Shown here in pieces: positions 47,933 through 55,490 of a stretch of DNA of 64,000 bases. Below the pieces are notes generated by a model. The model was not told the DNA's origin. It was given only the letters and a program-made list of their open reading frames with translations, and ran no database searches. How positions within the stretch are numbered: position 1 is the stretch's first letter; the number at the start of each line of letters is the position of its first letter. The DNA comes from Deltaproteobacteria bacterium UBA6601 (lineage in GTDB: Bacteria; Myxococcota_A; UBA796; UBA9615), in NCBI GenBank assembly GCA_002433485.1, contig DJIF01000054.1:1-64000 (forward strand), in the 5' to 3' direction. Made by a program: the position numbers and the translations under genes.

Positions 47933-48661
47933 ATGGCTCGCCGCTTTCTGTTGCTTCAGGCCCGCAATCCGGGCGACCCTGGCAGAGTCCACGAGCAACA
48001 GTGCTTCGAAGAAACCCTGGGACTGGGGGCGGGAAGCATCCACTGCTGGGACCTGCTGCAGGGTTGCCCAAACGAGCAACAACTGAGCCAATTCGACATG
48101 CTGCTCGTGGGAGGCTCGGGAGACTACTCGGTACTGGACGAAATCCCCTTTGTGCGACAGTTCATCGACTTCCTCAGCGACGTCGTGTTGCCCAATGAGA
48201 TCCCCACCTTCGCCTCCTGCTTCGGTTTTCAGGCGATCGTGCTGGCTGCAGGAGGTGAGCTTGTGCGGGACCCGGAACACGCCGAAGTTGGGACCTTCCC
48301 GATCACCGTAAGTGAACAGGGACGCCAGGACCCGCTACTGGGCGACCTGTTTCCAAGCTTCAAGGCCCAACTGGGGCACAAGGACCGGGTCGAGCGCCTT
48401 CCTGCGGGGCTTATTTCGCTTGCGGCCTCAGAGCGTGCTCCCTGCCAGGCCCTACGACTATCGGGAAGCACCATCTATGGCACCCAGTTCCACCCAGAGC
48501 TGTCCCGGGATAACAACATCTACCGCTTCAATCTCTACCGCCAACGCTACGAGGGCAGCTCAGCAGACGACAGCGATGAGGTAACCGCCTCCCTGGAAGA
48601 GACACCGCAGGCTTCAGCTCTGTTGCCCCGCTGGGTAGAGCTGGTTCAGGGCACCGCCTGA
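47933..48661 (+). CDS. Class I glutamine amidotransferase-like protein
   Basis: A 242-residue protein with the class I amidotransferase fold: DMLLVGGSGDYSV (oxyanion region), nucleophile elbow PTFASCFGFQ with Cys96, and the catalytic His-Glu in GTQFHPELS. So the triad Cys-His-Glu is intact, and the fold resembles GuaA N-terminal domains and standalone homologues that act on small-molecule or amino-acid substrates. The specific substrate cannot be named. I prefer ATG 47933, with AAGGG 6 bases upstream, over ATG 47927 in the same frame. It lies 46 bases after korB. Confidence 0.85.
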   Translation: MARRFLLLQARNPGDPGRVHEQQCFEETLGLGAGSIHCWDLLQGCPNEQQLSQFDMLLVGGSGDYSVLDEIPFVRQFIDFLSDVVLPNEIPTFASCFGFQAIVLAAGGELVRDPEHAEVGTFPITVSEQGRQDPLLGDLFPSFKAQLGHKDRVERLPAGLISLAASERAPCQALRLSGSTIYGTQFHPELSRDNNIYRFNLYRQRYEGSSADDSDEVTASLEETPQASALLPRWVELVQGTA

Positions 48662-48750
48662 GTCCAAGAGGAGGCGCAACCTAAGCTCAACCTTTAGATC
48701 GCAGCGGCACAACAAGTGTGCGCTAGGCTGGCGCCATAGGAGGGCCCAAG

Positions 48751-50439
48751 ATGAACTCTGAGCGCGATTCAAAGCTCTGGACTTGGCCGGTCATCGCTCT
48801 GCTCTGTGCAGGCCTGCAGCTGCTGCCAACGGCTACTGCCCAGGCGCTGCCCACTGCCCAGAGCCTTGGTATGGAGGCCTATATTCCTCCGGTTGAGCCA
48901 AGCCTTAACGAAGTGGAGCAGGCCATCGAGCAGGCCGCGCAACACTTCGAAGTTCCCGCAGAGCTGCTCTCTGTAGTCGCCCACACCGAGTCTCGCTGGC
49001 GCCACCGCCCGCACCGTAGCTCCCCTGATGGGCGAAGAGGCCTGTTCAACCTGAGCCCGGCACGCCTGGCGCTGGCCAGCGATGCCCTCGATGAGAGCAG
49101 CGAACATCTGGCCGTTGACCTGGAATTGCATGCATTGGCCTTTGCCTGGCTTCTCCACTCCGCGCGACCGGGACCGGATCTCGGCCTGGGCAGCTGGCGA
49201 GACTCCCTGGCCTGGGCCCTTGAACTTCAGCCTGGAGCGGCCGACTTCCTGGTCGACCGCTGGTTTGCCCTGCTCGATGGTGGTGTCATCGACCGCCTCG
49301 ACACAGGTGAGCCTGTCACCATTGCGCCCAGCCCCATCGCCGCGCACTACCTGGGCCTGTTCGCCGCCAGCGCGGAAAGCCAGAGCCGCAGCCCTGATTA
49401 CCCGGGGGCTGCCTGGGTTCCTGCAGCCAACTGCAACACCCCTAACTGTCCCTATCCCCGCACCATTGGTGACATAGACATGGTGGTCATTCACACCGCC
49501 CAGGGCAGCTACAACGGCACCATCTCCTGGTTCCAGAACTGCGATGCCGGTGTGTCGGCTCACTATGTAGTCAGCGAGGGTGGCGAGATCACCCAGATGG
49601 TCGAAGAGGAGTGGACCGGCTGGCACATCTCCGCCTGTAACGGCCACTCTATCGGTATCGAGCACGAAGGCTGGGTACAGGACCTGTGGTACCCCGACGC
49701 CATGTACCAGGCCTCCGCTGCCCTCACCTCAGACATCCTCACCGACTGGAACATCCCGATCGACCGCAACAATGTCATCGGCCACGATGAGTTGCAGGCC
49801 ATGTGCAACACCACCCACACCGACCCAGGTGCTGGGTGGGACTGGGACTACTACATGTCACTGATCGGCGGAGTAAACACCGTCGATCTCACCGAGTTGG
49901 TCGGCTACGTGCGCCATACCGACATCTACGAAGCCAGCTATGGCATCGCCAACGCGACGGTCACCATCAGCGGCCATGGCACAACTCAGGCCGACCCCAG
50001 CGGCTACTACGTGTTTGACCCCATTCCCCCCGGTACCTGGGAGATCTGCGCCCGGGCCGAAGGCTACGAAGAGAACTGTCGCAGCAAGACAGTGGAGGCA
50101 GACATCACCAACTGGGGCTCCATCCTGCTCGCCCCAGGCTCCCCAGGCGACGATGACGACAGCCTCGGTGACGACGACGACACCAGCGGCAACGACAACC
50201 CGGCGGACGATGACGACACCAGCGGCAACAACGACCCGACGGACGATGACGACACCAGCGACGACACCACTGGGCAGCCGCCCTTCAGTGACGATGAAGA
50301 GGCGGACTCAGAGGCCAACCAGCGCAGCAGAAATGGTTGCGCCTGCGCCAACGCCAGCACCACCTCGGCAACCCCGTTACCGGGCCTATTACTGCTCTCA
50401 CTGGTAGGGCTGGCGGCACGTCGGAAGCGACTCAGATAG
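48751..50439 (+). CDS. Secreted peptidoglycan amidase with transglycosylase-like domain
   Basis: 562 residues. A signal peptide ends near residue 32 (TATAQA). Residues 55-150 look like a lytic transglycosylase domain, with AHTESRWRH placing Glu80 at the catalytic position. An amidase_2 (N-acetylmuramoyl-L-alanine amidase) domain covers about 215-375 with zinc ligands His248 (VVIHTAQGSYNGT), His345 (VIGHDEL) and Asp358 (HTDPGAGWDW). A carboxypeptidase-regulatory-like domain follows (380-460), then a 'DDDDTSG' repeat linker (about 467-510), and a tail with CAC (residues 529-531) and PLPGLLLLSLVGLAARRKR resembling the MYXO-CTERM sorting signal. Two cleavage activities in one chain are inferred; the transglycosylase domain is degenerate. 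GGAGG lies 7 bases before the ATG. It overlaps the convergent kinase gene by 8 bases. Confidence 0.85.
   Translation: MNSERDSKLWTWPVIALLCAGLQLLPTATAQALPTAQSLGMEAYIPPVEPSLNEVEQAIEQAAQHFEVPAELLSVVAHTESRWRHRPHRSSPDGRRGLFNLSPARLALASDALDESSEHLAVDLELHALAFAWLLHSARPGPDLGLGSWRDSLAWALELQPGAADFLVDRWFALLDGGVIDRLDTGEPVTIAPSPIAAHYLGLFAASAESQSRSPDYPGAAWVPAANCNTPNCPYPRTIGDIDMVVIHTAQGSYNGTISWFQNCDAGVSAHYVVSEGGEITQMVEEEWTGWHISACNGHSIGIEHEGWVQDLWYPDAMYQASAALTSDILTDWNIPIDRNNVIGHDELQAMCNTTHTDPGAGWDWDYYMSLIGGVNTVDLTELVGYVRHTDIYEASYGIANATVTISGHGTTQADPSGYYVFDPIPPGTWEICARAEGYEENCRSKTVEADITNWGSILLAPGSPGDDDDSLGDDDDTSGNDNPADDDDTSGNNDPTDDDDTSDDTTGQPPFSDDEEADSEANQRSRNGCACANASTTSATPLPGLLLLSLVGLAARRKRLR
50149..50271 (+). 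repeat. 36-bp tandem repeat coding an acidic linker
   Basis: Units begin at 50170, 50206 and 50242, exactly 36 bases apart, after a shorter start unit at 50149. They encode DDDDTSGNDNPA, DDDDTSGNNDPT and DDDDTSDDTTGQ, the linker before the sorting-like tail of the amidase. Confidence 0.85.
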
Positions 50440-51994
50440 AGCGGAGACCAGCGAACAGACCACCCAGTTCCGCAAGCCCGGGCGCGTACACCTCGCGATA
50501 GAGAGCGTCATACAGCTGGGCCCGCTCGGGATCCGGCTCGACCAGCGGGCTCTGAGGCACCATCGCGGCGACGGCCTCGTCTACCGACCCATGAAGGCCC
50601 GCTGCTGCTGCTGCTACGATGGCTGCCCCGCGCGCAGAGAGTTCGCCGGACTCCGGTCGCCGAACCGGTCGACCGAGGACATCAGCGAGGATCTGAACGG
50701 CCAACTGAGAACGGGCCCCGCCGCCCCCAACCCGAAGTTCAGAAATTCTCTGGCCACTGACCTTCTCGAGCAGTGCCAATCCACTGCGCAGATCCATGGC
50801 GATTCCCTCAAGCAGGGCCCGGTACATGTGTCCACGTCCGTGCACCTCTCGCAGTCCCAGCACAACACCACTCTCAGCAGGCTGCTGCAGACTCGGCGAC
50901 CACCTAGGCCAGATCACCAGCCCTTCCGCACCAGCGGGAGTGCGCGCAGCCTCCTGTTCCAGCAAGGCCTCCACCGCACAGCCCTCAAGCTGAGCCCGCT
51001 GGTCCAGGTCACGAGCCAGCTCACGGGCAAACCAACGTGCTGTCCAGAAGCCGCGAAACACCATGTACTCCAGCTGCCAGGCCGCCTTCTCCGCAGCAGC
51101 GATGGTCAACCATCGGTAGCTGCTGCTCTGACGAGCGACTGAGGAGGCAATCGCTACGCTGGACGCAGTGCCGAGACTGACTACAGCAAGCTCTGGGGTC
51201 GTGGTTCGCACTCCCACCCCGAGCGCTTCAGCCTGCTTGTCGCCGCCGCAGCTGATAATGGGCAGTCCCTGCGGCAGGCCGGTCAGTTCAGCCGCCTGCG
51301 CGCTTAAGCCACCGATCTTTTCACCAGCCTCTACGACCTCAGGCAGCCAGGAGCGACGATAGCCCAGGAGGGCATAGAGCAAACCAGACTTTGCCCAGCG
51401 TCGACCCTTCACGTCCACCGGGAGCACTCCGGCAAGTCCCCCCGGCGCCAGCGCCAACCTGGAACACAATTCGCCGTGCAGCCAGGCCTCAAGCGGCGCA
51501 ACCCAGCGCAGCTCAGTGATCAGCTCTGGGTCCCTGCCCCGCCACTGACGAGGCATCGAGCGAGCCATCAAACGGGGAATCAATGCCTGCGGCCCGAGCA
51601 GCGCCAACAGCAGTCGCATGGGCAGAGCTGACTGAGCCTTCAGATCTGCTGTCCTACGGTCCAGCCAGGAGACTGCCGGACGAAGCGGCGCACCTTGCTG
51701 GTCAAGGGCCAGGTAGACCCCTCGCTGAGTGGTCAGGGATGCTGCCGCGATGCGACCGGGGTCACCACCCCAGCCCTTCAGACAGGCACGAATAGAGGAA
51801 AACAAACAAGCGCGGATGTCGGCGGGGTCCTGCTCAACTGCGCCGGGCAGCGGAAAGGACATGGGCTGATGCAGTACCTGGGCCTCACCGACAATGCTGC
51901 CATCGGCGGCAAACAGCAGGGCCCGCGAACTCTGGGAGCCGGAGTCCAGGGCAAGGACGAGATCTCGGGGAGCGGAAGGAGCAGACTTGTTCAC
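50432..51994 (-). CDS. FGGY-family carbohydrate kinase
   Basis: Sugar or polyol kinase of the FGGY fold, 520 residues from GTG 51994 (a TTG at 52048 would add 18 residues). N-terminal phosphate loop LALDSGSQSSRALLFAADG, then VSWLDRRTADLK, ISCGGDKQAEALGVG, VSLGTASSVAIASS and the C-terminal ELRVGGGGARSQLAVQILAD. This outline is closest to xylulokinase-type enzymes, but the substrate is not certain from sequence. It converges on the amidase gene with overlapping stops. No sugar transporter or isomerase lies next to it. Confidence 0.88.
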   Translation of the reverse strand: MNKSAPSAPRDLVLALDSGSQSSRALLFAADGSIVGEAQVLHQPMSFPLPGAVEQDPADIRACLFSSIRACLKGWGGDPGRIAAASLTTQRGVYLALDQQGAPLRPAVSWLDRRTADLKAQSALPMRLLLALLGPQALIPRLMARSMPRQWRGRDPELITELRWVAPLEAWLHGELCSRLALAPGGLAGVLPVDVKGRRWAKSGLLYALLGYRRSWLPEVVEAGEKIGGLSAQAAELTGLPQGLPIISCGGDKQAEALGVGVRTTTPELAVVSLGTASSVAIASSVARQSSSYRWLTIAAAEKAAWQLEYMVFRGFWTARWFARELARDLDQRAQLEGCAVEALLEQEAARTPAGAEGLVIWPRWSPSLQQPAESGVVLGLREVHGRGHMYRALLEGIAMDLRSGLALLEKVSGQRISELRVGGGGARSQLAVQILADVLGRPVRRPESGELSARGAAIVAAAAAGLHGSVDEAVAAMVPQSPLVEPDPERAQLYDALYREVYAPGLAELGGLFAGLRSI

Positions 51995-52115
51995 GGGATC
52001 AGACCATAGCAAAGGCAGGTTCAGGTGCCGGGAGCGAGCAGGCTGCAATAAAGATGCAGGAGGAAAGGGCCAGCGACTCTCGCACCCTGCAGGTCACCCG
52101 GCTAGGATGCCCCCG

Positions 52116-52439
52116 ATGATTCGCCATATGTCCATCGCAGCCCTGCTTTCCTTGCTGTGGGGCTGTTCGCCCTGCGCCAGCAGTTGCAGCGCGCAAAGCC
52201 GAGTGTTCGAGCAGTGCCTCGACAACTGGAATCTGGAATGGACTGACCTCGGCGCGCTGGACGCGGATGACTATCGCGACCGCTGCTCAGACGACCATCA
52301 GCTCCGCCTCAGCGCCGCCAATGAAGAGCAAGCCAGCGAACAACGCAGCGGCTGCAGCGCGCTGGCCGATGCACTGCGCCTTGAGGACAACTGCGATGAG
52401 GCCTGGCAGACCCTGATCAACTCAGGCGCCGCGCCCTGA
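52116..52439 (+). CDS. Small cysteine-rich lipoprotein
   Basis: A 107-residue lipoprotein: MIRHMSIAALLSLLWGC ends in a lipobox. After the lipidated Cys there are six more cysteines, two in SPCASSC and the rest spread, enough for three disulfides. The rest is acidic and probably helical (DADDYRDRCSDDHQLRL, ADALRLEDNCDEAWQTL). I chose ATG 52116 over ATG 52107 since AGG lies about 9 bases upstream. It runs antiparallel to the MopE-like gene with its last 23 bases overlapping. Family unknown. Confidence 0.6.
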   Translation: MIRHMSIAALLSLLWGCSPCASSCSAQSRVFEQCLDNWNLEWTDLGALDADDYRDRCSDDHQLRLSAANEEQASEQRSGCSALADALRLEDNCDEAWQTLINSGAAP

Positions 52440-54546
52440 GCCCTCCGAGTAGACCCAGCAGAGCAAGTAAGACTGCTGGAGCACTGGCGGTGCCCCCTGC
52501 AGCAAAGCTGCAGTTCTGCCCCTCACCCGAGGTAGCTACCACCGGATTGTAAGCAGTCGTCACATCCTGGCTGAGCAGTACATTGCCAAAGCCCGAAGCG
52601 CTCTGGCCCCTGGAGTCGGTTACGGTCACCATGATCGAGGGGAAGCGCTGAAGATAAGCGGCACGATTCTCATCAGTGTCGGCAGGTGCATTCCAGAATA
52701 CCGACGGACCGTTGGCCGGCTCATCGAAGAAGCCATCCATGTCAGTCTGCCACTCGTAAGTCAGGTTTTCATCAGACGAGATGACCAGGACCTCTGCTCT
52801 AAGTCTGGAGCCCAGCTCGACCTGAAAGCGATCGGTGAGGACACCGCCAATGATCCGCGGAGGAGCCCACTGATCAAGACAGTCGTTGTCGATGGTGCCA
52901 TCACAGTCATTATCGAGCTCGTCACACCACTCCACGGCCCCCAGGAAGACCCCGGCAGACTCATCGTCACAGTCACCGACGGCTTCCGTCTGGCCGTCGC
53001 CATCATCATCAAAGAAAGTGGTGCCCTCATCGGTGGTGCCATTGCAGTTGTCATCAATAAAGTTGAGCCCTTCGGCAGCTTCGGGATGAATCGAGAAGCC
53101 GTCGGGGAGGCCATCGTTGTCACGATCCACCGAGCTATCGTTGCAATCACCAAAAGGCGCGGCTGCCAGACCTGAGCACACCGCCCCTCCAACCGCGGGC
53201 CCCTGGCCCAAACAGATGGTGTCGTGCTCGCAATAGCCATCACAGTCGTCGTCCCAGACCACAGTCTGCTCATCAATGATGCCGTTGCAGTTGTTGTCGT
53301 AGCCATCCATGGCCTCGACCGCCTGAGGGAAGACCCCGGCGTTGTTCTCATCGCAATCCCCTTGATTGGGGTCGAAGCCATCGCCATCTACATCCTGTGC
53401 AGAGAGCGGAAAGTCCACCGCCGCAACAAAGGAGTCAAAGCCCCACAGCTGGCAGCCATCAGTCACCCGGATAGACAGCGGCTGAAGGCCGGTCGGGATG
53501 GGAGGTGAGTGATCGTCGATATCAATGGCAAAGGTGACAAAGCCGTTCTCGTCCGGGAAGCCATTCTCAATGAGCAGTCCGCCCAGGAACAGCTCCACAT
53601 ACAGCGAGTCCGGCGGCTGCTCCTGATCAAAGACCCGAACGGTCAACTCAAGCTCCTGCCACTGATGATAGAAGCTGGCCTCAACGGGACTAACCACCTC
53701 AACGGAAGGCGGCGTACAGTTGATGGCACTCTCCCCATTGCCCAACAGGAAGACGGTGAACTCAGGGCGCACCGGATCAGATGTCTGGATGTTGAGCTGA
53801 GCGGAAACGGCCTGCAGGTTGAGCGGCGCAAACGATAGATCAAAGAACGCCGCCGAACCCGGCACAATGGGAGTGGCGAGGAGAACGTCCTCCACCTCAC
53901 TGTGCCAGTCACAATCACCCATGGAAGCACCGGGGCAGGTAATAGAAAAAGCCGGCTGTGACTCCGACTGAATCAGCTCCACCGCAGTGATGTAGAGGTC
54001 AGCATCACCGAGATTTCGTAGCTCCAGACTGCGACGACTCTCGACGCCCAGGAACTGAAAGCCCCAATCTACGATGTTGGCCGAGACCCTGGCTTCGGGT
54101 CCGCCACTGGCCTGACGGCCGATGAAAGCGACACTTTTCTCCGCCTCGTCAGGGTCATCGGAGAAGATCTCCATAGCGGCAAAGGTGTCCTGACTATCTG
54201 AAGCCACATAGAGCACCTCAATAACAGCGTGCTCGTGCGGCTCGATAGTGCTGGGAATGCTCTCCGGCAGGATGCTCCAGTTGGGGTCACTCTGATGGTT
54301 GAGGGAAACCTCCTCAACAAACAGGGCGCGGTCTCCCGCGTTGTGGACAAAGACCTCAGAGACAACCTCGGTACCGGCAGGCAGCAGACCCACCTCAATG
54401 AGCCGATCCGGGACATAAATATCCTGAAATTCAATGCGGGTGCTCGACGTGTAGGTGGTTCCCGCTGTGGGGTCTACCTCAGAGCCGCAACCCCAGGTCA
54501 GGACGGCGAACACGGACAAAAACGACAAACAAGCAATGCTGCGCAT
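52417..54546 (-). CDS. Lipoprotein with anchor-D-like, MopE-like and sorting-signal-like domains
   Basis: 709 residues from ATG 54546, giving a signal MRSIACLSFLSVFAVLTWGC with a lipobox. Next come beta-sandwich repeats of the choice-of-anchor D / ASH type (VEVGLLPAG-like strands, PGSAAFFDLSFAPLNLQAV), an Ig-like region, then MopE-type repeats from about residue 380 (DVDGDGFDPNQGDCDE, DGYDNNCNGIIDE, DELDNDCDGTIDNDC) with paired Cys. The C-terminus is NCSFAAGG followed by a hydrophobic stretch and RARR, which resembles MYXO-CTERM. So the protein would carry both a lipid anchor and a sortase-like tail. It is downstream of the PPC-like lipoprotein, possibly in one operon. A longer TTG-start frame exists but lacks a signal at its N-terminus. 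Confidence 0.82.
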   Translation of the reverse strand: MRSIACLSFLSVFAVLTWGCGSEVDPTAGTTYTSSTRIEFQDIYVPDRLIEVGLLPAGTEVVSEVFVHNAGDRALFVEEVSLNHQSDPNWSILPESIPSTIEPHEHAVIEVLYVASDSQDTFAAMEIFSDDPDEAEKSVAFIGRQASGGPEARVSANIVDWGFQFLGVESRRSLELRNLGDADLYITAVELIQSESQPAFSITCPGASMGDCDWHSEVEDVLLATPIVPGSAAFFDLSFAPLNLQAVSAQLNIQTSDPVRPEFTVFLLGNGESAINCTPPSVEVVSPVEASFYHQWQELELTVRVFDQEQPPDSLYVELFLGGLLIENGFPDENGFVTFAIDIDDHSPPIPTGLQPLSIRVTDGCQLWGFDSFVAAVDFPLSAQDVDGDGFDPNQGDCDENNAGVFPQAVEAMDGYDNNCNGIIDEQTVVWDDDCDGYCEHDTICLGQGPAVGGAVCSGLAAAPFGDCNDSSVDRDNDGLPDGFSIHPEAAEGLNFIDDNCNGTTDEGTTFFDDDGDGQTEAVGDCDDESAGVFLGAVEWCDELDNDCDGTIDNDCLDQWAPPRIIGGVLTDRFQVELGSRLRAEVLVISSDENLTYEWQTDMDGFFDEPANGPSVFWNAPADTDENRAAYLQRFPSIMVTVTDSRGQSASGFGNVLLSQDVTTAYNPVVATSGEGQNCSFAAGGTASAPAVLLALLGLLGGLRARRLS

Positions 54547-54650
54547 AGAACCCAACCCAGGAGAGGAACCAAGGCTCAATCTAACAACGCCCCCCTTCAG
54601 CGTCCACCGGCCCTTTATGCCCGACTTGAGCCGGGACAACGACCCTCCTG

Positions 54651-55391
54651 TCAAGGCGATGCAAGCCGCAGCGACAGAGTGTAACCGCTGGGCCGCTCAT
54701 GATGACAAGCAACCGCAACAACGATGGTAGCGCTGGCGTCGACAGCAAGCGCTCGGTCCAACTGTTCCGGGTGCGCAAGGGAGAAGCCGTCGTCATTGAC
54801 CACCTGTCCCAACAGCAAGGACTCCCCATCAAAGATCACAAAGTCTAAATCCGACTCCAGGGACCAGGCCTCATCAGGTCGGTCGGGAAGATAGGGAGCA
54901 TTGGCGCCGTCGGCCGGGCTATTATCCCAAGCCAGCGAGACCAACAGCCAGCCGCGCTCCTCCACGGTCAGAGCGTAGTAATCGACATCCCCTGCGTACC
55001 AGCCCTGAACCCGTGACATGTACTCCCCTGACGGGCCGAGGGCTTGGTGCTCCGGCCAGGAGAACTGCGCCGAAGAAGGGTCGAAGCCGCACGACGACGC
55101 GACCCCTCGAATCCGCACCTCCGATGGATAAGGAAGCGGCGCCAGTTCCTGAACTCCATCATCCACGATGGTGACATCTTCAAGCAAATCGACAATCACA
55201 GGCTCGTGCGCAACTGGCTTGTCTGGTTCCAGGTGGAGATAGAGAGGCCAACCCTCACAGCCCACCAGGAAGAGCATGGGAAGAATCGCTACAGAGCCGA
55301 GCAGGGCAGCGGGCAGGCCGCCAGACAGAGAGCGGCCCGCGAGGTGCAGAGCACCGGCTAAACCTCTAACCCGAGAGCGCAGAAAAGACAT
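54651..55391 (-). CDS. PPC-like lipoprotein
   Basis: 246 residues. The N-terminus is a long signal, with hydrophobic stretch and lipobox LFLVGC at about residue 45. The mature part is a single beta-sandwich resembling the bacterial pre-peptidase (PPC) domain: GDVDYYALTVEERGWLLVSL, DLDFVIFDGESLLLGQVVND and SGYTLSLRLASP. This DVDYYAL and LDFVIFD arrangement is shared with the MopE-like lipoprotein and the partial gene at the right edge. It precedes the anchor-D/MopE-like gene on the same strand. Divergent from the HDOD gene, with 99 bases between. Confidence 0.75.
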   Translation of the reverse strand: MSFLRSRVRGLAGALHLAGRSLSGGLPAALLGSVAILPMLFLVGCEGWPLYLHLEPDKPVAHEPVIVDLLEDVTIVDDGVQELAPLPYPSEVRIRGVASSCGFDPSSAQFSWPEHQALGPSGEYMSRVQGWYAGDVDYYALTVEERGWLLVSLAWDNSPADGANAPYLPDRPDEAWSLESDLDFVIFDGESLLLGQVVNDDGFSLAHPEQLDRALAVDASATIVVAVACHHERPSGYTLSLRLASP

Positions 55392-55490
55392 CGGTCAACA
55401 AGTATAACAGCGCCCTGTGCGTGCCCTCAGAGCCCATGGAGTACACTGCTTGCTGGTACTCCACGTAAATCTGGCACGGGACCGGCAGCC

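Noticed and set aside
54547..54654. TTG-start extension of the anchor-D/MopE-like lipoprotein
   Set aside because: It would bury the lipoprotein signal 36 residues inside the chain, although its overlap with the upstream stop would allow coupling.
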